Origin: Candidatus Methylomirabilota bacterium
GTDB lineage: Bacteria > Methylomirabilota > Methylomirabilia > Methylomirabilales > CSP1-5
Reading direction: 5' to 3'
NCBI GenBank assembly: GCA_023249165.1
Contig: JAHFDE010000038.1
Span: 1-15,282, forward strand
Length of the DNA: 15,282 nucleotides
The notes under the pieces were generated by a model. It did no database searches and was not told the origin of the DNA. It was given only the letters and a program-made list of their open reading frames with translations. Below are positions 7,861 through 14,212 of this stretch, piece by piece. Both the position numbers and the translations under genes were made by a program. Position 1 is the stretch's first letter, and every line of letters begins with the position of its first letter.

Positions 7861-7904
7861 CTCTCGTCTGGTAGCGACGTCGCTTTTCGATAATAGGGGT
7901 TTCG

Positions 7905-8285
7905 ATGCGGGCAACTCTTGACGTATTAATCATGGAGGACGACCCGGCGATCCGCCTGGCCCTCGCCCACGCCTTGAAAAACCAAGGGGTGGAGGTCCGT
8001 ACCTGTTGCAGTCTCGAGTCCGCCCTTGAAGCCATACGGGACCACTCCTTTGACGTCATCCTGGCTGACCTGCGCATGCGGGGGCAGGAGTGTTCGGACG
8101 GCCTCGAACTCCTCAAGGTGGTACGCAAGGTCTCCCCCGATACCCGCGTCATCATCATGACCGCATACGGCAGCCACGAGGTTGAGGCAGAGGTGAACAA
8201 GCACGGGGGAACATACTGGGCCAAGTCTCGGCAACTCGACGAGCTGCTTGGTTCGGTCATGGCCACTTCGCCACGATCCACGTAG
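7905..8285 (+). CDS. Single-domain response regulator (receiver only)
   Basis: The 126-residue protein is just a CheY/Spo0F-like receiver domain, with no output domain. It has the acidic pocket EDD (11-13), phospho-acceptor Asp55 in LADLRM and Thr86 in MTAYGS. The conserved Lys-Pro near the end is Lys107-Ser108 (TYWAKS). It probably takes part in a phosphorelay or protein contact with the neighbouring kinase or activator. The ATG has AGGGG six bases upstream and follows a sigma-54 promoter. The TAG stop (8283-8285) lies in the left end of an inverted-repeat element, so the original C-terminus may have been cut. The receiver fold itself appears complete. Confidence 0.82.
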   Translation: MRATLDVLIMEDDPAIRLALAHALKNQGVEVRTCCSLESALEAIRDHSFDVILADLRMRGQECSDGLELLKVVRKVSPDTRVIIMTAYGSHEVEAEVNKHGGTYWAKSRQLDELLGSVMATSPRST

Positions 8286-8413
8286 TGCCGTTCCAACTTG
8301 CCTCACCTCAACAGAGTCGTCGATGCCAAGGCCGGACGTGTTGGCTTCCTTGGCCCGTTCCGTGATTGGAACGGGCCTTGTCGGTCTTCGGGCCCAATAG
8401 TTGGAACGGCACT
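8284..8413. mobile_element. Small non-coding element with terminal inverted repeats, copy 1 (MITE-like)
   Basis: The 130-base element begins with AGTGCCGTTCCAACT (8284-8298) and ends with the exact reverse complement AGTTGGAACGGCACT (8399-8413). Inside is a perfect 10-bp hairpin, GGCCCGTTCC (8352-8361) and GGAACGGGCC (8368-8377), with a six-base loop, and a possible GCCAAGG/CCTTGGC stem before it. A second element with the same ends but different core lies at 10334-10439. No coding capacity and no clear target duplication are visible. It could be a MITE, a REP-like repeat or a transcribed structured RNA. The internal hairpin lacks a good T-run, so simple termination is less likely. Confidence 0.6.
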
Positions 8414-8519
8414 GGAAGCCCCTCCACAGATTCATTGCAGTTTCTGTCACGCGGACTCGCCGGTAATTGCCCGTCAGATCTGCACGCCGAAACATTTCTC
8501 TTCCCACCCCAAAAAGGAC

Positions 8520-8548
8520 TTGACTCGAATACGAAGGTCGGTTACAAG
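8520..8548 (+). promoter_or_regulatory. Possible sigma-70 promoter for dnaA
   Basis: TTGACT (8520-8525, 5/6) is followed after 17 bases by TACAAG (8543-8548, 4/6). The leader to the dnaA ATG would be about 225 bases and would include all three DnaA-box-like sites. Confidence 0.3.
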
Positions 8549-8627
8549 GGGCTGCGTCACCCGTTGATTCGCCCTCGTGTTCAATGAATTCTGGAGCCAC
8601 TCACCTGTCACTACAATCGCGCACGTC

Positions 8628-8636
8628 TGGGGATAA
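8628..8636 (-). promoter_or_regulatory. DnaA-box-like site 1 (one mismatch)
   Basis: On the minus strand this reads TTATCCCCA, one base off the TTATCCACA consensus. Confidence 0.45.
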
Positions 8637-8680
8637 CTCGCAGACGCCTCGCCTCCGGTGAAGTTAGCATGTCATGGACC

Positions 8681-8689
8681 TGTGGATAA
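8681..8689 (-). promoter_or_regulatory. DnaA box 2 (perfect)
   Basis: On the minus strand this reads TTATCCACA, a perfect DnaA box, 90 bases before the dnaA start codon. It overlaps a GATAAT (8685-8690) that could serve as a -10 box, a layout suited to DnaA repressing its own gene. Confidence 0.75.
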
Positions 8690-8691
8690 TA

Positions 8692-8700
8692 TGTGGATAG
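8692..8700 (-). promoter_or_regulatory. DnaA-box-like site 3 (one mismatch)
   Basis: On the minus strand this reads CTATCCACA, one base off consensus. It is in the same orientation as box 2, eleven bases away, or about one helical turn. Confidence 0.6.
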
Positions 8701-8778
8701 CTCCCCTTGCCCTGGCGGAATGGGGCTCCGGCAGCAGCTCTCCACGCAAGTCGAGCAGGATTGCAGGAGGCTGATGGA

Positions 8779-10122
8779 ATGAGTGGACAATCCCTCATGT
8801 CCCAGGAAGTATGGCAGGCGGCTATCTCCAATATCCAGCGACAACTGATTCCCCATAGTTTTGCTACCTGGTTCCGACCCCTGACCGTCGGAAACATACA
8901 CAACAATCGTCTCCAGGTCCTGTTGCCCAATCGGTTCTTCAAGGAGTGGTTTGAAGAACATTACCTCGAATTCCTCCGGTCCGCCCTCGAGGATCTCCTC
9001 TTCACCCGGGTGGAGATTGAGCTCGTGGTGCCAGAGCAGGATGTCTCCCCACCACCCCCTCCCAAGGAAGCCCCACCGAAGCGGACCGTCCGCCGCTCCG
9101 GCCCCACCACCTTGCTGAATGCAAAATATACCTTCGATAGTTTTGTTGTGGGGGCGGGGAACCAGCTCGCCCATGCCGCGTCGCTGGCGATCGCTGAGCA
9201 GATCTCCAAGGTGTACAATCCTTTCTTCGTCTATGGCGGTGTCGGCCTCGGCAAGACCCATCTCCTCCACGCCATCGGCCATCTCGTCCTGGAGCGGGAC
9301 AACTTGGTTCGAGTCTCCTACGTCTCCTCGGAAAAGTTCACCAACGACCTCATCAACGCGATCCGATTCGACGCCACCAGCGAATTCCGGAATCGATACC
9401 GGAGTGTGGATGTCCTTCTCATCGACGACATCCAGTTCATCGCGGGAAAGGAGCGGACCCAGGAGGAGTTTTTCCATACCTTTAACGACCTGTACAATGC
9501 CTCCAAACAGATCGTTCTGACGAGCGACAGTATCCCAAAGGAGATCCCCGGCCTTGAGGAACGGCTGCGCTCCCGCTTTGAGTGGGGCCTCATCGCCGAT
9601 ATCCAGGCTCCCGACATGGAAACGAAGGCAGCCATCCTGCGCAAGAAGGCCCAGGCGGAGGGTGTGCAGATCCCGGACGAGGTATCTCTCTTTATCGCCT
9701 CAAATGTGAAATCCAACGTGCGGGAGCTTGAGGGCTACCTGGTGCGGATCGTCGCCTATGCCTCCCTGACGAATCAGGCCATCACGCTCGATCTCGCCCG
9801 GGAGATCCTGAAGGAGTTCATGAACGGGGACAGGGCGGTCACCATCCCCCGGATCCTGGAGGTGGTGTCAGATTTTTACCGCCTGAAGGAAAAGGAGCTC
9901 CTGTCAAGAAGCCGGCACAAGTCCATCGTCCTTCCCCGCCAGGTGGCGATGTATCTGTGTCGAACACAGACAAATGCATCCCTCCCGGACATCGGGGCAG
10001 AGCTTGGCGGAAAGGATCACTCGACGGTGATCCACGCCTGCGCCAAGATCCGGGAATTGATTGCCAAAGACGAAAAATTCCGAAAACAGTTGCATGATCT
10101 GACCAATCGCCTCACGGGATGA
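8779..10122 (+). CDS. dnaA: Chromosomal replication initiator protein DnaA
   Basis: DnaA binds DnaA boxes at oriC, forms an ATP-dependent filament, melts the origin and loads the helicase. The 447-residue protein has domain I (about 8-80), a short proline-rich linker (about 88-110), and an AAA+ domain starting at KYTFDSFVVG (116-125) with Walker A GGVGLGKT (153-160), Walker B LLIDDIQ (213-219) and the arginine-finger region LRSRF (263-267). Domain IV has the DNA-binding blocks around RHKSIVLPRQVAMYL (379-393) and GGKDHSTVIHAC (410-421). The ATG at 8779 has AGGAGG eight bases upstream; the in-frame extension to 8707 overlaps no family sequence. The gene is not followed by dnaN or recF. A 7-bp inverted repeat (10102-10108 with 10121-10127) spans the stop codon but lacks a T-run. 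Confidence 0.97.
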   Translation: MSGQSLMSQEVWQAAISNIQRQLIPHSFATWFRPLTVGNIHNNRLQVLLPNRFFKEWFEEHYLEFLRSALEDLLFTRVEIELVVPEQDVSPPPPPKEAPPKRTVRRSGPTTLLNAKYTFDSFVVGAGNQLAHAASLAIAEQISKVYNPFFVYGGVGLGKTHLLHAIGHLVLERDNLVRVSYVSSEKFTNDLINAIRFDATSEFRNRYRSVDVLLIDDIQFIAGKERTQEEFFHTFNDLYNASKQIVLTSDSIPKEIPGLEERLRSRFEWGLIADIQAPDMETKAAILRKKAQAEGVQIPDEVSLFIASNVKSNVRELEGYLVRIVAYASLTNQAITLDLAREILKEFMNGDRAVTIPRILEVVSDFYRLKEKELLSRSRHKSIVLPRQVAMYLCRTQTNASLPDIGAELGGKDHSTVIHACAKIRELIAKDEKFRKQLHDLTNRLTG

Positions 10123-10333
10123 TTGGTGGCCTGGATATCGGTTCGGATGCCCGGGGATGGAGACCCATCGAACGGCGCCGCTCGCCCCGTGTCAAGACCA
10201 CGCGACGTGGGGCACACCCTTCCCTGCGCGCAAGGATCTCGGCCTCCTCTGAAGACACGCCCCCCCAGATCGGTCCAGCCGAACGACCCCCACTCCAGGC
10301 TCCGCAGCAACTGCATTCGCCGAACTCCCCCTG
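10123..10333. other. Non-coding spacer after dnaA
   Basis: I see no convincing gene, RNA or terminator in these 211 bases. They lie between the dnaA stop and the second inverted-repeat element, where converging transcription from dnaA and the epimerase operon would meet. Confidence 0.5.
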
Positions 10334-10439
10334 CTAGTGCCGTTCCAACTATTTGCGTCAACTCCTTTGCAACACACGCCCACGACCGTTGCAAAGGCGC
10401 GATGGTCAAATGAGGCTCAGCAAGTTGGAACGGCACTAG
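10334..10439. mobile_element. Small non-coding element with terminal inverted repeats, copy 2 (MITE-like)
   Basis: The 106-base element has perfect 17-bp ends, CTAGTGCCGTTCCAACT (10334-10350) and AGTTGGAACGGCACTAG (10423-10439). Its core differs from copy 1 but follows the same plan: a perfect 10-bp stem, CCTTTGCAAC (10364-10373) with GTTGCAAAGG (10388-10397), plus an outer ATTTG/CAAAT pairing. It sits between the convergent dnaA and epimerase genes. The two copies together bracket dnaA. Its function is unknown; folding as RNA on either strand is possible because the whole element is close to palindromic. Confidence 0.62.
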
Positions 10440-10477
10440 AGTCACCGGAGGAAGCCGCTCAGGGGATCGGGACTTTT

Positions 10478-11545
10478 CTACAGGTCCACCTCGAGGCCGA
10501 GCCCCGGACGATCGACGGGGATGACGAATCCGTCCTCAATCACGATCCCACCTCTGGCGACGTCCCGGTCCAGATCCAGATGTCCGTCCAGATCGGCGTA
10601 GTGAACATTCCGGAAGGCGACGGCAAAATGGGCAGCGGCAGCAATGGAGATTATGGATTCATCCATGCATCCCGCCATCGTCTCGATCTCTCCGGCCTCG
10701 GCGATGATATTCATCCTCACGGCGTTGGTGAGTCCTCCCGCCTTCATCAGCTTGATATTGATGTGGTCGGCGTAATAGTGAGCCGCCACGCGGAAGGTGT
10801 CTGTGGAGCTCAGGACGGTCTCGTCGGCCATGATCGGGATCCGGCTTCGGGCCGTGACCTCCTGCAGGCTGGAGAGCTGTTCCGCCCGCGTCGGTTGCTC
10901 GAGAAACTCGATCCCCACCCCCTCCAGGGCCTGGATCAAACTCAGAGCCTCCTCGACACCGTAGCCCTGATTGGCGTCCAGGCGGAGAAGCATCTCCTTC
11001 CCGACCGCCTCGCGGACCCTGCGCACCCGCGCCACATCCTCCTCCCAATCCCGCCCCCCTTTGAGCTTCAGGGCTTTGAATCCCCTCCCCGCCAGTGCCA
11101 CCGCCCGTCTCACCGTCTCCCCCGGTGGGGCGATCCCTATCGTGACGGAGGTGAGGATCTTCCGGCGGTAACAGCCGAGGAGTTGGTAGAGGGGGAGCCC
11201 CGCGCGCTTCCCCAAGAGATCATACAGGGCGATGTTAAGGCCAGCCTTCGCCGCGTAGTTGCCGGGGACGGCCTCACTGAGCTTGGCATGCAGATAGTGG
11301 ATCCGGGTCGCATCCTCACCTAACAACGCCGGGCCCAACTGCTGGTTAATGGCCTGCACGACGGAAGTGGAGGTCTCGCCCATGACATAGGGGTCGGGAG
11401 CGGCATTCCCCCACCCGACGAGACCGGTCTTGGTCTCGATCCGGCAGACAACATTGTGAACCTCCGAGGTCGTCTCGTACGCGGTTGCATAGCTCTCGGT
11501 CAACCGAAAGCTCACCGGGAAGATTTCGACGTTTCGGATGATCAT
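10478..11545 (-). CDS. Enolase-superfamily dipeptide epimerase (L-Ala-D/L-Glu epimerase / DgcA-like)
   Basis: This is a 355-residue muconate-lactonizing-type enolase-superfamily enzyme. Such enzymes abstract an alpha proton next to a carboxylate bound to Mg2+. The N-terminal capping domain spans about 1-125 and the barrel the rest. Visible are the catalytic KxK (Lys160, Lys162 in ALKLKGG), metal ligands Asp190 (LDANQGY), Glu216 (FLEQP) and Asp241 (ADETV), the opposing base Lys265 (NIKLMK) and a DLD motif (318-320) of the kind that binds the substrate amino end in dipeptide epimerases. Relatives epimerise L-Ala-L/D-Glu or N-acetyl-D-glutamate. The DUF1611 neighbour favours a glutamate-related substrate. 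Its ATG overlaps the upstream stop by four bases (ATGA) and has GAGGAA eight bases before it, so it is translationally coupled. Confidence 0.85.
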   Translation of the reverse strand: MIIRNVEIFPVSFRLTESYATAYETTSEVHNVVCRIETKTGLVGWGNAAPDPYVMGETSTSVVQAINQQLGPALLGEDATRIHYLHAKLSEAVPGNYAAKAGLNIALYDLLGKRAGLPLYQLLGCYRRKILTSVTIGIAPPGETVRRAVALAGRGFKALKLKGGRDWEEDVARVRRVREAVGKEMLLRLDANQGYGVEEALSLIQALEGVGIEFLEQPTRAEQLSSLQEVTARSRIPIMADETVLSSTDTFRVAAHYYADHINIKLMKAGGLTNAVRMNIIAEAGEIETMAGCMDESIISIAAAAHFAVAFRNVHYADLDGHLDLDRDVARGGIVIEDGFVIPVDRPGLGLEVDL

Positions 11546-13035
11546 GGCGTCTGTTCCTCGCGCGTCCCCCGATCCTCTCTTCCGCGCTCCAATGTTTCCT
11601 GGAGATCACACGGAATCCATCTGCGCCCCCGCCTCCGCACAATCCCTTCGGCATACTTGAGCATGATCCGCAGGACCGGCCCGCGGATGGGCGGGGGAAT
11701 GGCATCGAGGGGGGAGTGTTCGCGATCAAAGCGGAGGTGCTCGATCTCTGGATGGGATCGTGGAGGCCGATTCCCCGGGAGCATCTCCGGGTTGCGTCGC
11801 CACAGGAGATGGCAGAGATGTCTCACCGCCGCCCCTTCCTGGCGCAGGCGGGTCCTCTTGAGGCGTTGCGCGAGGAGGAGCATGTCCTCGTTGCGATAGC
11901 CGATGACCGTCGGGTCCAAGTCATTGGCGATCGTGAGGGCCATGACCCGCTGGCACTTCTCGCACCGTCCGCAGGGCAATACCCGGTTGCCATCCAGATG
12001 GGCGGCGTGACACGAGGTCTGGAGGCGGAACAGGTCGGGGTATCGCCGGCCCAGGATTCGCTCGATGAGGAGCTCGCTCAAGGGGCGGACGATCGAACAT
12101 TGACGCATCGGGAACCCCTTCCGGCGGAAATAGCGGGTCATGTAATCATCGAAATCGCGGCTCTGATCATATACCATATCGTAGTGGGTGACCCCGTGGC
12201 TGCGGGAATGTTGGGTGGTATCGAACTCGTTGCCGATCACCAGATGGCCGATCCGCTCCCGGTAGAGGATGGGGAGAAATGCGGCCGCCATCACCTCGAC
12301 CGTAAAGAGGCGGATGGGATAGATGTCTGCCCGGATACGATGGAAGTCGCGTCGGATGATCTTCAGGTGGCGGAGGACAAAGTTGTACAGGCGATCCACG
12401 TTGCTCCACACCCGCCAGGTCCTGGGTACGTTGGCCTTGAAGTAGCGGTAGGCATTGAGGGCCGTATACCAGTGGCGGCCCGATTCGTTAAAGAAGCAGC
12501 AATGCGGCTCAAGACCGATCTCGTTCAGCATCCCGTAGCTGAGCAGACTCTCCTTGCCCCCGGAGGACGAGACGGCGTATCCGGTGGGGTCCAGGGCAAC
12601 CTTCCAGGAAAGCCGTTCCACGCCGTCGACCTGCAGGACTGCGCGGCAGAACCGATCCGGCTGCACGAAGGCGGCCGGCCGGTACTCCGGGAGGAGAAAC
12701 GGGTTCTCGCCGAGGATTTTGTTCAGATAGATCTCCCGAGCCGTGTTCTCCAGCATGGTCTCCACCATCCGGACATCGACCGCCTCGAGGGGAAAGTGGA
12801 GCGTGATCGCGTCGCTGAAGAGGCCGTAGTTGATCACCGGCATCGTCACGATGAGCCGTGCAAGATTCCGCATCAGTGGGTCGTGGGGATCAAGGATCGG
12901 GCGCTCGTACCGAAAGAGGAGACGGGTAGAAACGATATGGGGACCAGACCAGAGGAGGTAGCGCGTGGCGATCCCGTTCTCGAAGAGGGTCGGGTCCTCA
13001 ATGCTGATCCGATCGAAGCAGCGGAGGGACTCCAT
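11542..13035 (-). CDS. MurL-like PP-loop ATP pyrophosphatase (possible glutamyl epimerase)
   Basis: This 497-residue protein has a central PP-loop SSSGGKES (156-163), as in ATP pyrophosphatases, and a QueC-like cysteine set (Cys342, Cys355, Cys358, Cys361 in CGRCEKC) likely to bind zinc. Between them are IGNEFDTTQ (267-275) and a PLSELLIERI segment. As I remember the family, MurL (the UDP-MurNAc-L-Ala-L-Glu epimerase of Xanthomonas, which uses ATP and releases AMP and PPi) has the same order: a GG-type loop, a NE motif, an LSEL stretch and a C-terminal CGxCxxC block. The match is distant. The ATG at 13035 is used; a TTG at 13053 would overlap the DUF1611 gene and has no ribosome binding site. 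It lies tightly between the DUF1611 and epimerase genes. A tRNA- or nucleoside-modifying PP-loop enzyme is the alternative. Confidence 0.65.
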   Translation of the reverse strand: MESLRCFDRISIEDPTLFENGIATRYLLWSGPHIVSTRLLFRYERPILDPHDPLMRNLARLIVTMPVINYGLFSDAITLHFPLEAVDVRMVETMLENTAREIYLNKILGENPFLLPEYRPAAFVQPDRFCRAVLQVDGVERLSWKVALDPTGYAVSSSGGKESLLSYGMLNEIGLEPHCCFFNESGRHWYTALNAYRYFKANVPRTWRVWSNVDRLYNFVLRHLKIIRRDFHRIRADIYPIRLFTVEVMAAAFLPILYRERIGHLVIGNEFDTTQHSRSHGVTHYDMVYDQSRDFDDYMTRYFRRKGFPMRQCSIVRPLSELLIERILGRRYPDLFRLQTSCHAAHLDGNRVLPCGRCEKCQRVMALTIANDLDPTVIGYRNEDMLLLAQRLKRTRLRQEGAAVRHLCHLLWRRNPEMLPGNRPPRSHPEIEHLRFDREHSPLDAIPPPIRGPVLRIMLKYAEGIVRRRGRRWIPCDLQETLERGREDRGTREEQTP

Positions 13036-13045
13036 CGGTCCGTCT

Positions 13046-14101
13046 TCAATCAAGGTCGAAGGATTTCATGACGAGCCGCGCAAGCCCCTCCGCCCCGCCT
13101 GTGAGGATATCGAAGGTCGGCCGGCCGTACCGCTCCTCCAGCGCCCGGAGCTCTGTGGGGATCTCCTCATCGGTCATCCCCTCATGGTTGAGGCTCAGGG
13201 CAACGACCGGGGCGCCTGATAAGAGCTCCAGGATCCGGATCTCCCGATGCACAGGACTCAGGGGGTACTGGGGGAAGCCGTCGTAATGGAGGCGTCGGGG
13301 GGCGTGTTGCAGCACGATGCCGTGGGGCCGACCGGCAGCGATCAGCTCGAAGCCGCCAGGATACGCCGGATGGGTAATGCACCCCTGCCCTTCCAGGATA
13401 ATCGCCTTCGGCCGCTCCTCCACGAAGGCCGTATAGATGATCTGCTCGATCTCTCCCGTCACAAAATCGTTCACAAGGGAGTCGATGATGATGCAGTGCT
13501 TGACCCCTTGCATCCAGGCGGTCTGGCCCGTTCCGACCATGACCGCCTTGCACCCGAGGGCGTTCAGGGCCTGTGTGAGCTTCAGGGTGGTGGTGCGCTT
13601 TCCAACCGCCGAGTCGGTCCCCAGCACGGCGATGCGGACCGCCGTCACCTCCTCGATCTTTCCACTGAAGAAGTGGAGCTGCTCCCTCGGCGGCGGACGC
13701 CTGACATCTCGGATGCGAACGTTGTGCTCCTGCGCCAGCGTGGCGAACTCAGGATCATCCCCGAGGAACTCGTGCAGTCCGGAGTCTACATGGAGACCGG
13801 CCTGGAGGGCCTCGCGAACGACGGGTCGATACTCCTCCGGGAGGCGTCCTCCATCCGGGGCCAGCCCGATGACGAGATACTGCAGTCTTTCCGGGGTCCG
13901 TAGCGCCTCTTTCAGCGAGTGAAAGATTGGAATGCCACGGAATGCCCTATCCAGGACCTCCCCTGCATCCCGGCCTGCCCACCGGCTGTCGATCACGCCC
14001 AGCACCCGATACCGATCGGTGTAGCGGACCAACCCATGAGCAGTCTTGCCGCTCGGGGTCCCAAAGGCCCCCTCACATAAGACGATGGCGGTCCCGTCCA
14101 T
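13046..14101 (-). CDS. DUF1611 family P-loop protein (DgcN-like, possible D-glutamate N-acetyltransferase)
   Basis: This 351-residue protein matches the DUF1611 plan: an N-terminal Rossmann-like half (about 4-115, beginning TAIVLCEGAFG) and a C-terminal P-loop half with Walker A-like GTDSAVGKRT (about 161-170), GTGQTAWMQG (about 190-199) and EGQGCITHPAY (about 237-247), resembling BioD/CobB-type folds. A characterised member, DgcN, acetylates D-glutamate before DgcA, an enolase-superfamily enzyme, racemises the product. An enolase-superfamily gene lies two genes downstream here, which supports a similar job. The start is ATG at 14101 or the adjacent GTG at 14104. Neither has a recognisable Shine-Dalgarno, because heptanucleotide repeats begin seven bases upstream. 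The stop is ten bases before the MurL-like ATG. Confidence 0.82.
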   Translation of the reverse strand: MDGTAIVLCEGAFGTPSGKTAHGLVRYTDRYRVLGVIDSRWAGRDAGEVLDRAFRGIPIFHSLKEALRTPERLQYLVIGLAPDGGRLPEEYRPVVREALQAGLHVDSGLHEFLGDDPEFATLAQEHNVRIRDVRRPPPREQLHFFSGKIEEVTAVRIAVLGTDSAVGKRTTTLKLTQALNALGCKAVMVGTGQTAWMQGVKHCIIIDSLVNDFVTGEIEQIIYTAFVEERPKAIILEGQGCITHPAYPGGFELIAAGRPHGIVLQHAPRRLHYDGFPQYPLSPVHREIRILELLSGAPVVALSLNHEGMTDEEIPTELRALEERYGRPTFDILTGGAEGLARLVMKSFDLD

Positions 14102-14107
14102 CACGAC

Positions 14108-14150
14108 TCAGCAGTCAGCAGTCAGCAGGTCCGCCGTCCGCCGTCAGCAG
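14108..14150. repeat. Heptanucleotide stutter repeat upstream of the DUF1611 gene
   Basis: TCAGCAG occurs three times without a break (14108-14128), then GTCCGCC twice (14129-14142), then GTCAGCAG. The 7-base period holds across a change of unit sequence. It occupies the place where the ribosome binding site of the DUF1611 gene would be expected. Confidence 0.8.
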
Positions 14151-14173
14151 ATCTACGAAGGGGTTTCGAGCCG

Positions 14174-14201
14174 ATCGCTGACAGCTGATAGCTGATCGCT
14201 G
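14174..14201. repeat. Second heptanucleotide stutter repeat in the same spacer
   Basis: There are four 7-base units: ATCGCTG, ACAGCTG, ATAGCTG and ATCGCTG. It is 12 bases beyond the stop of the PLP-enzyme gene and is separated from the first array by 23 bases. Confidence 0.75.
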
Positions 14202-14212
14202 CGCTTGCCGAA

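Larger units (their letters stand above)
8414..8778 (+). other. dnaA upstream region, possible origin
   Basis: This 365-base stretch has no gene. Its last part carries three DnaA-box-like 9-mers. I saw no clearly AT-rich unwinding region and no DnaA-trio array; the most AT-rich bit is around 8487-8530. It could be oriC or only the autoregulated dnaA promoter region. Confidence 0.4.

Noticed and set aside
8352..8379. The 10-bp hairpin in element copy 1 as a rho-independent terminator
   Set aside because: The stem is strong but is followed by TTGTCGGT, not a T-run. It is better explained as part of the element.
8298..8587. Short plus-strand frames in the region before dnaA
   Set aside because: Two overlapping frames of 73-89 codons have no ribosome binding site or conserved features and begin inside the inverted-repeat element.
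8707..8778. A longer dnaA start at 8707
   Set aside because: The added 24 residues do not resemble DnaA domain I, whereas the ATG at 8779 has AGGAGG at ideal spacing.
10102..10127. ACCAATC/GATTGGT inverted repeat over the dnaA stop as a terminator
   Set aside because: The loop is 12 bases, the stem AT-mixed and no T-run follows. It may be chance.
10337..11323. A 328-codon plus-strand frame starting in the second inverted-repeat element
   Set aside because: Most of it is antisense to the epimerase with its complete active site, and the start has no ribosome binding site.
11716..13071. A 451-codon plus-strand open frame
   Set aside because: It lies opposite the MurL-like gene, which has a PP-loop and cysteine motifs. 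The antisense translation has no known motif.
14108..14201. A CRISPR array
   Set aside because: The repeats are 7 bases long, directly joined and without spacers, and no cas genes are present.
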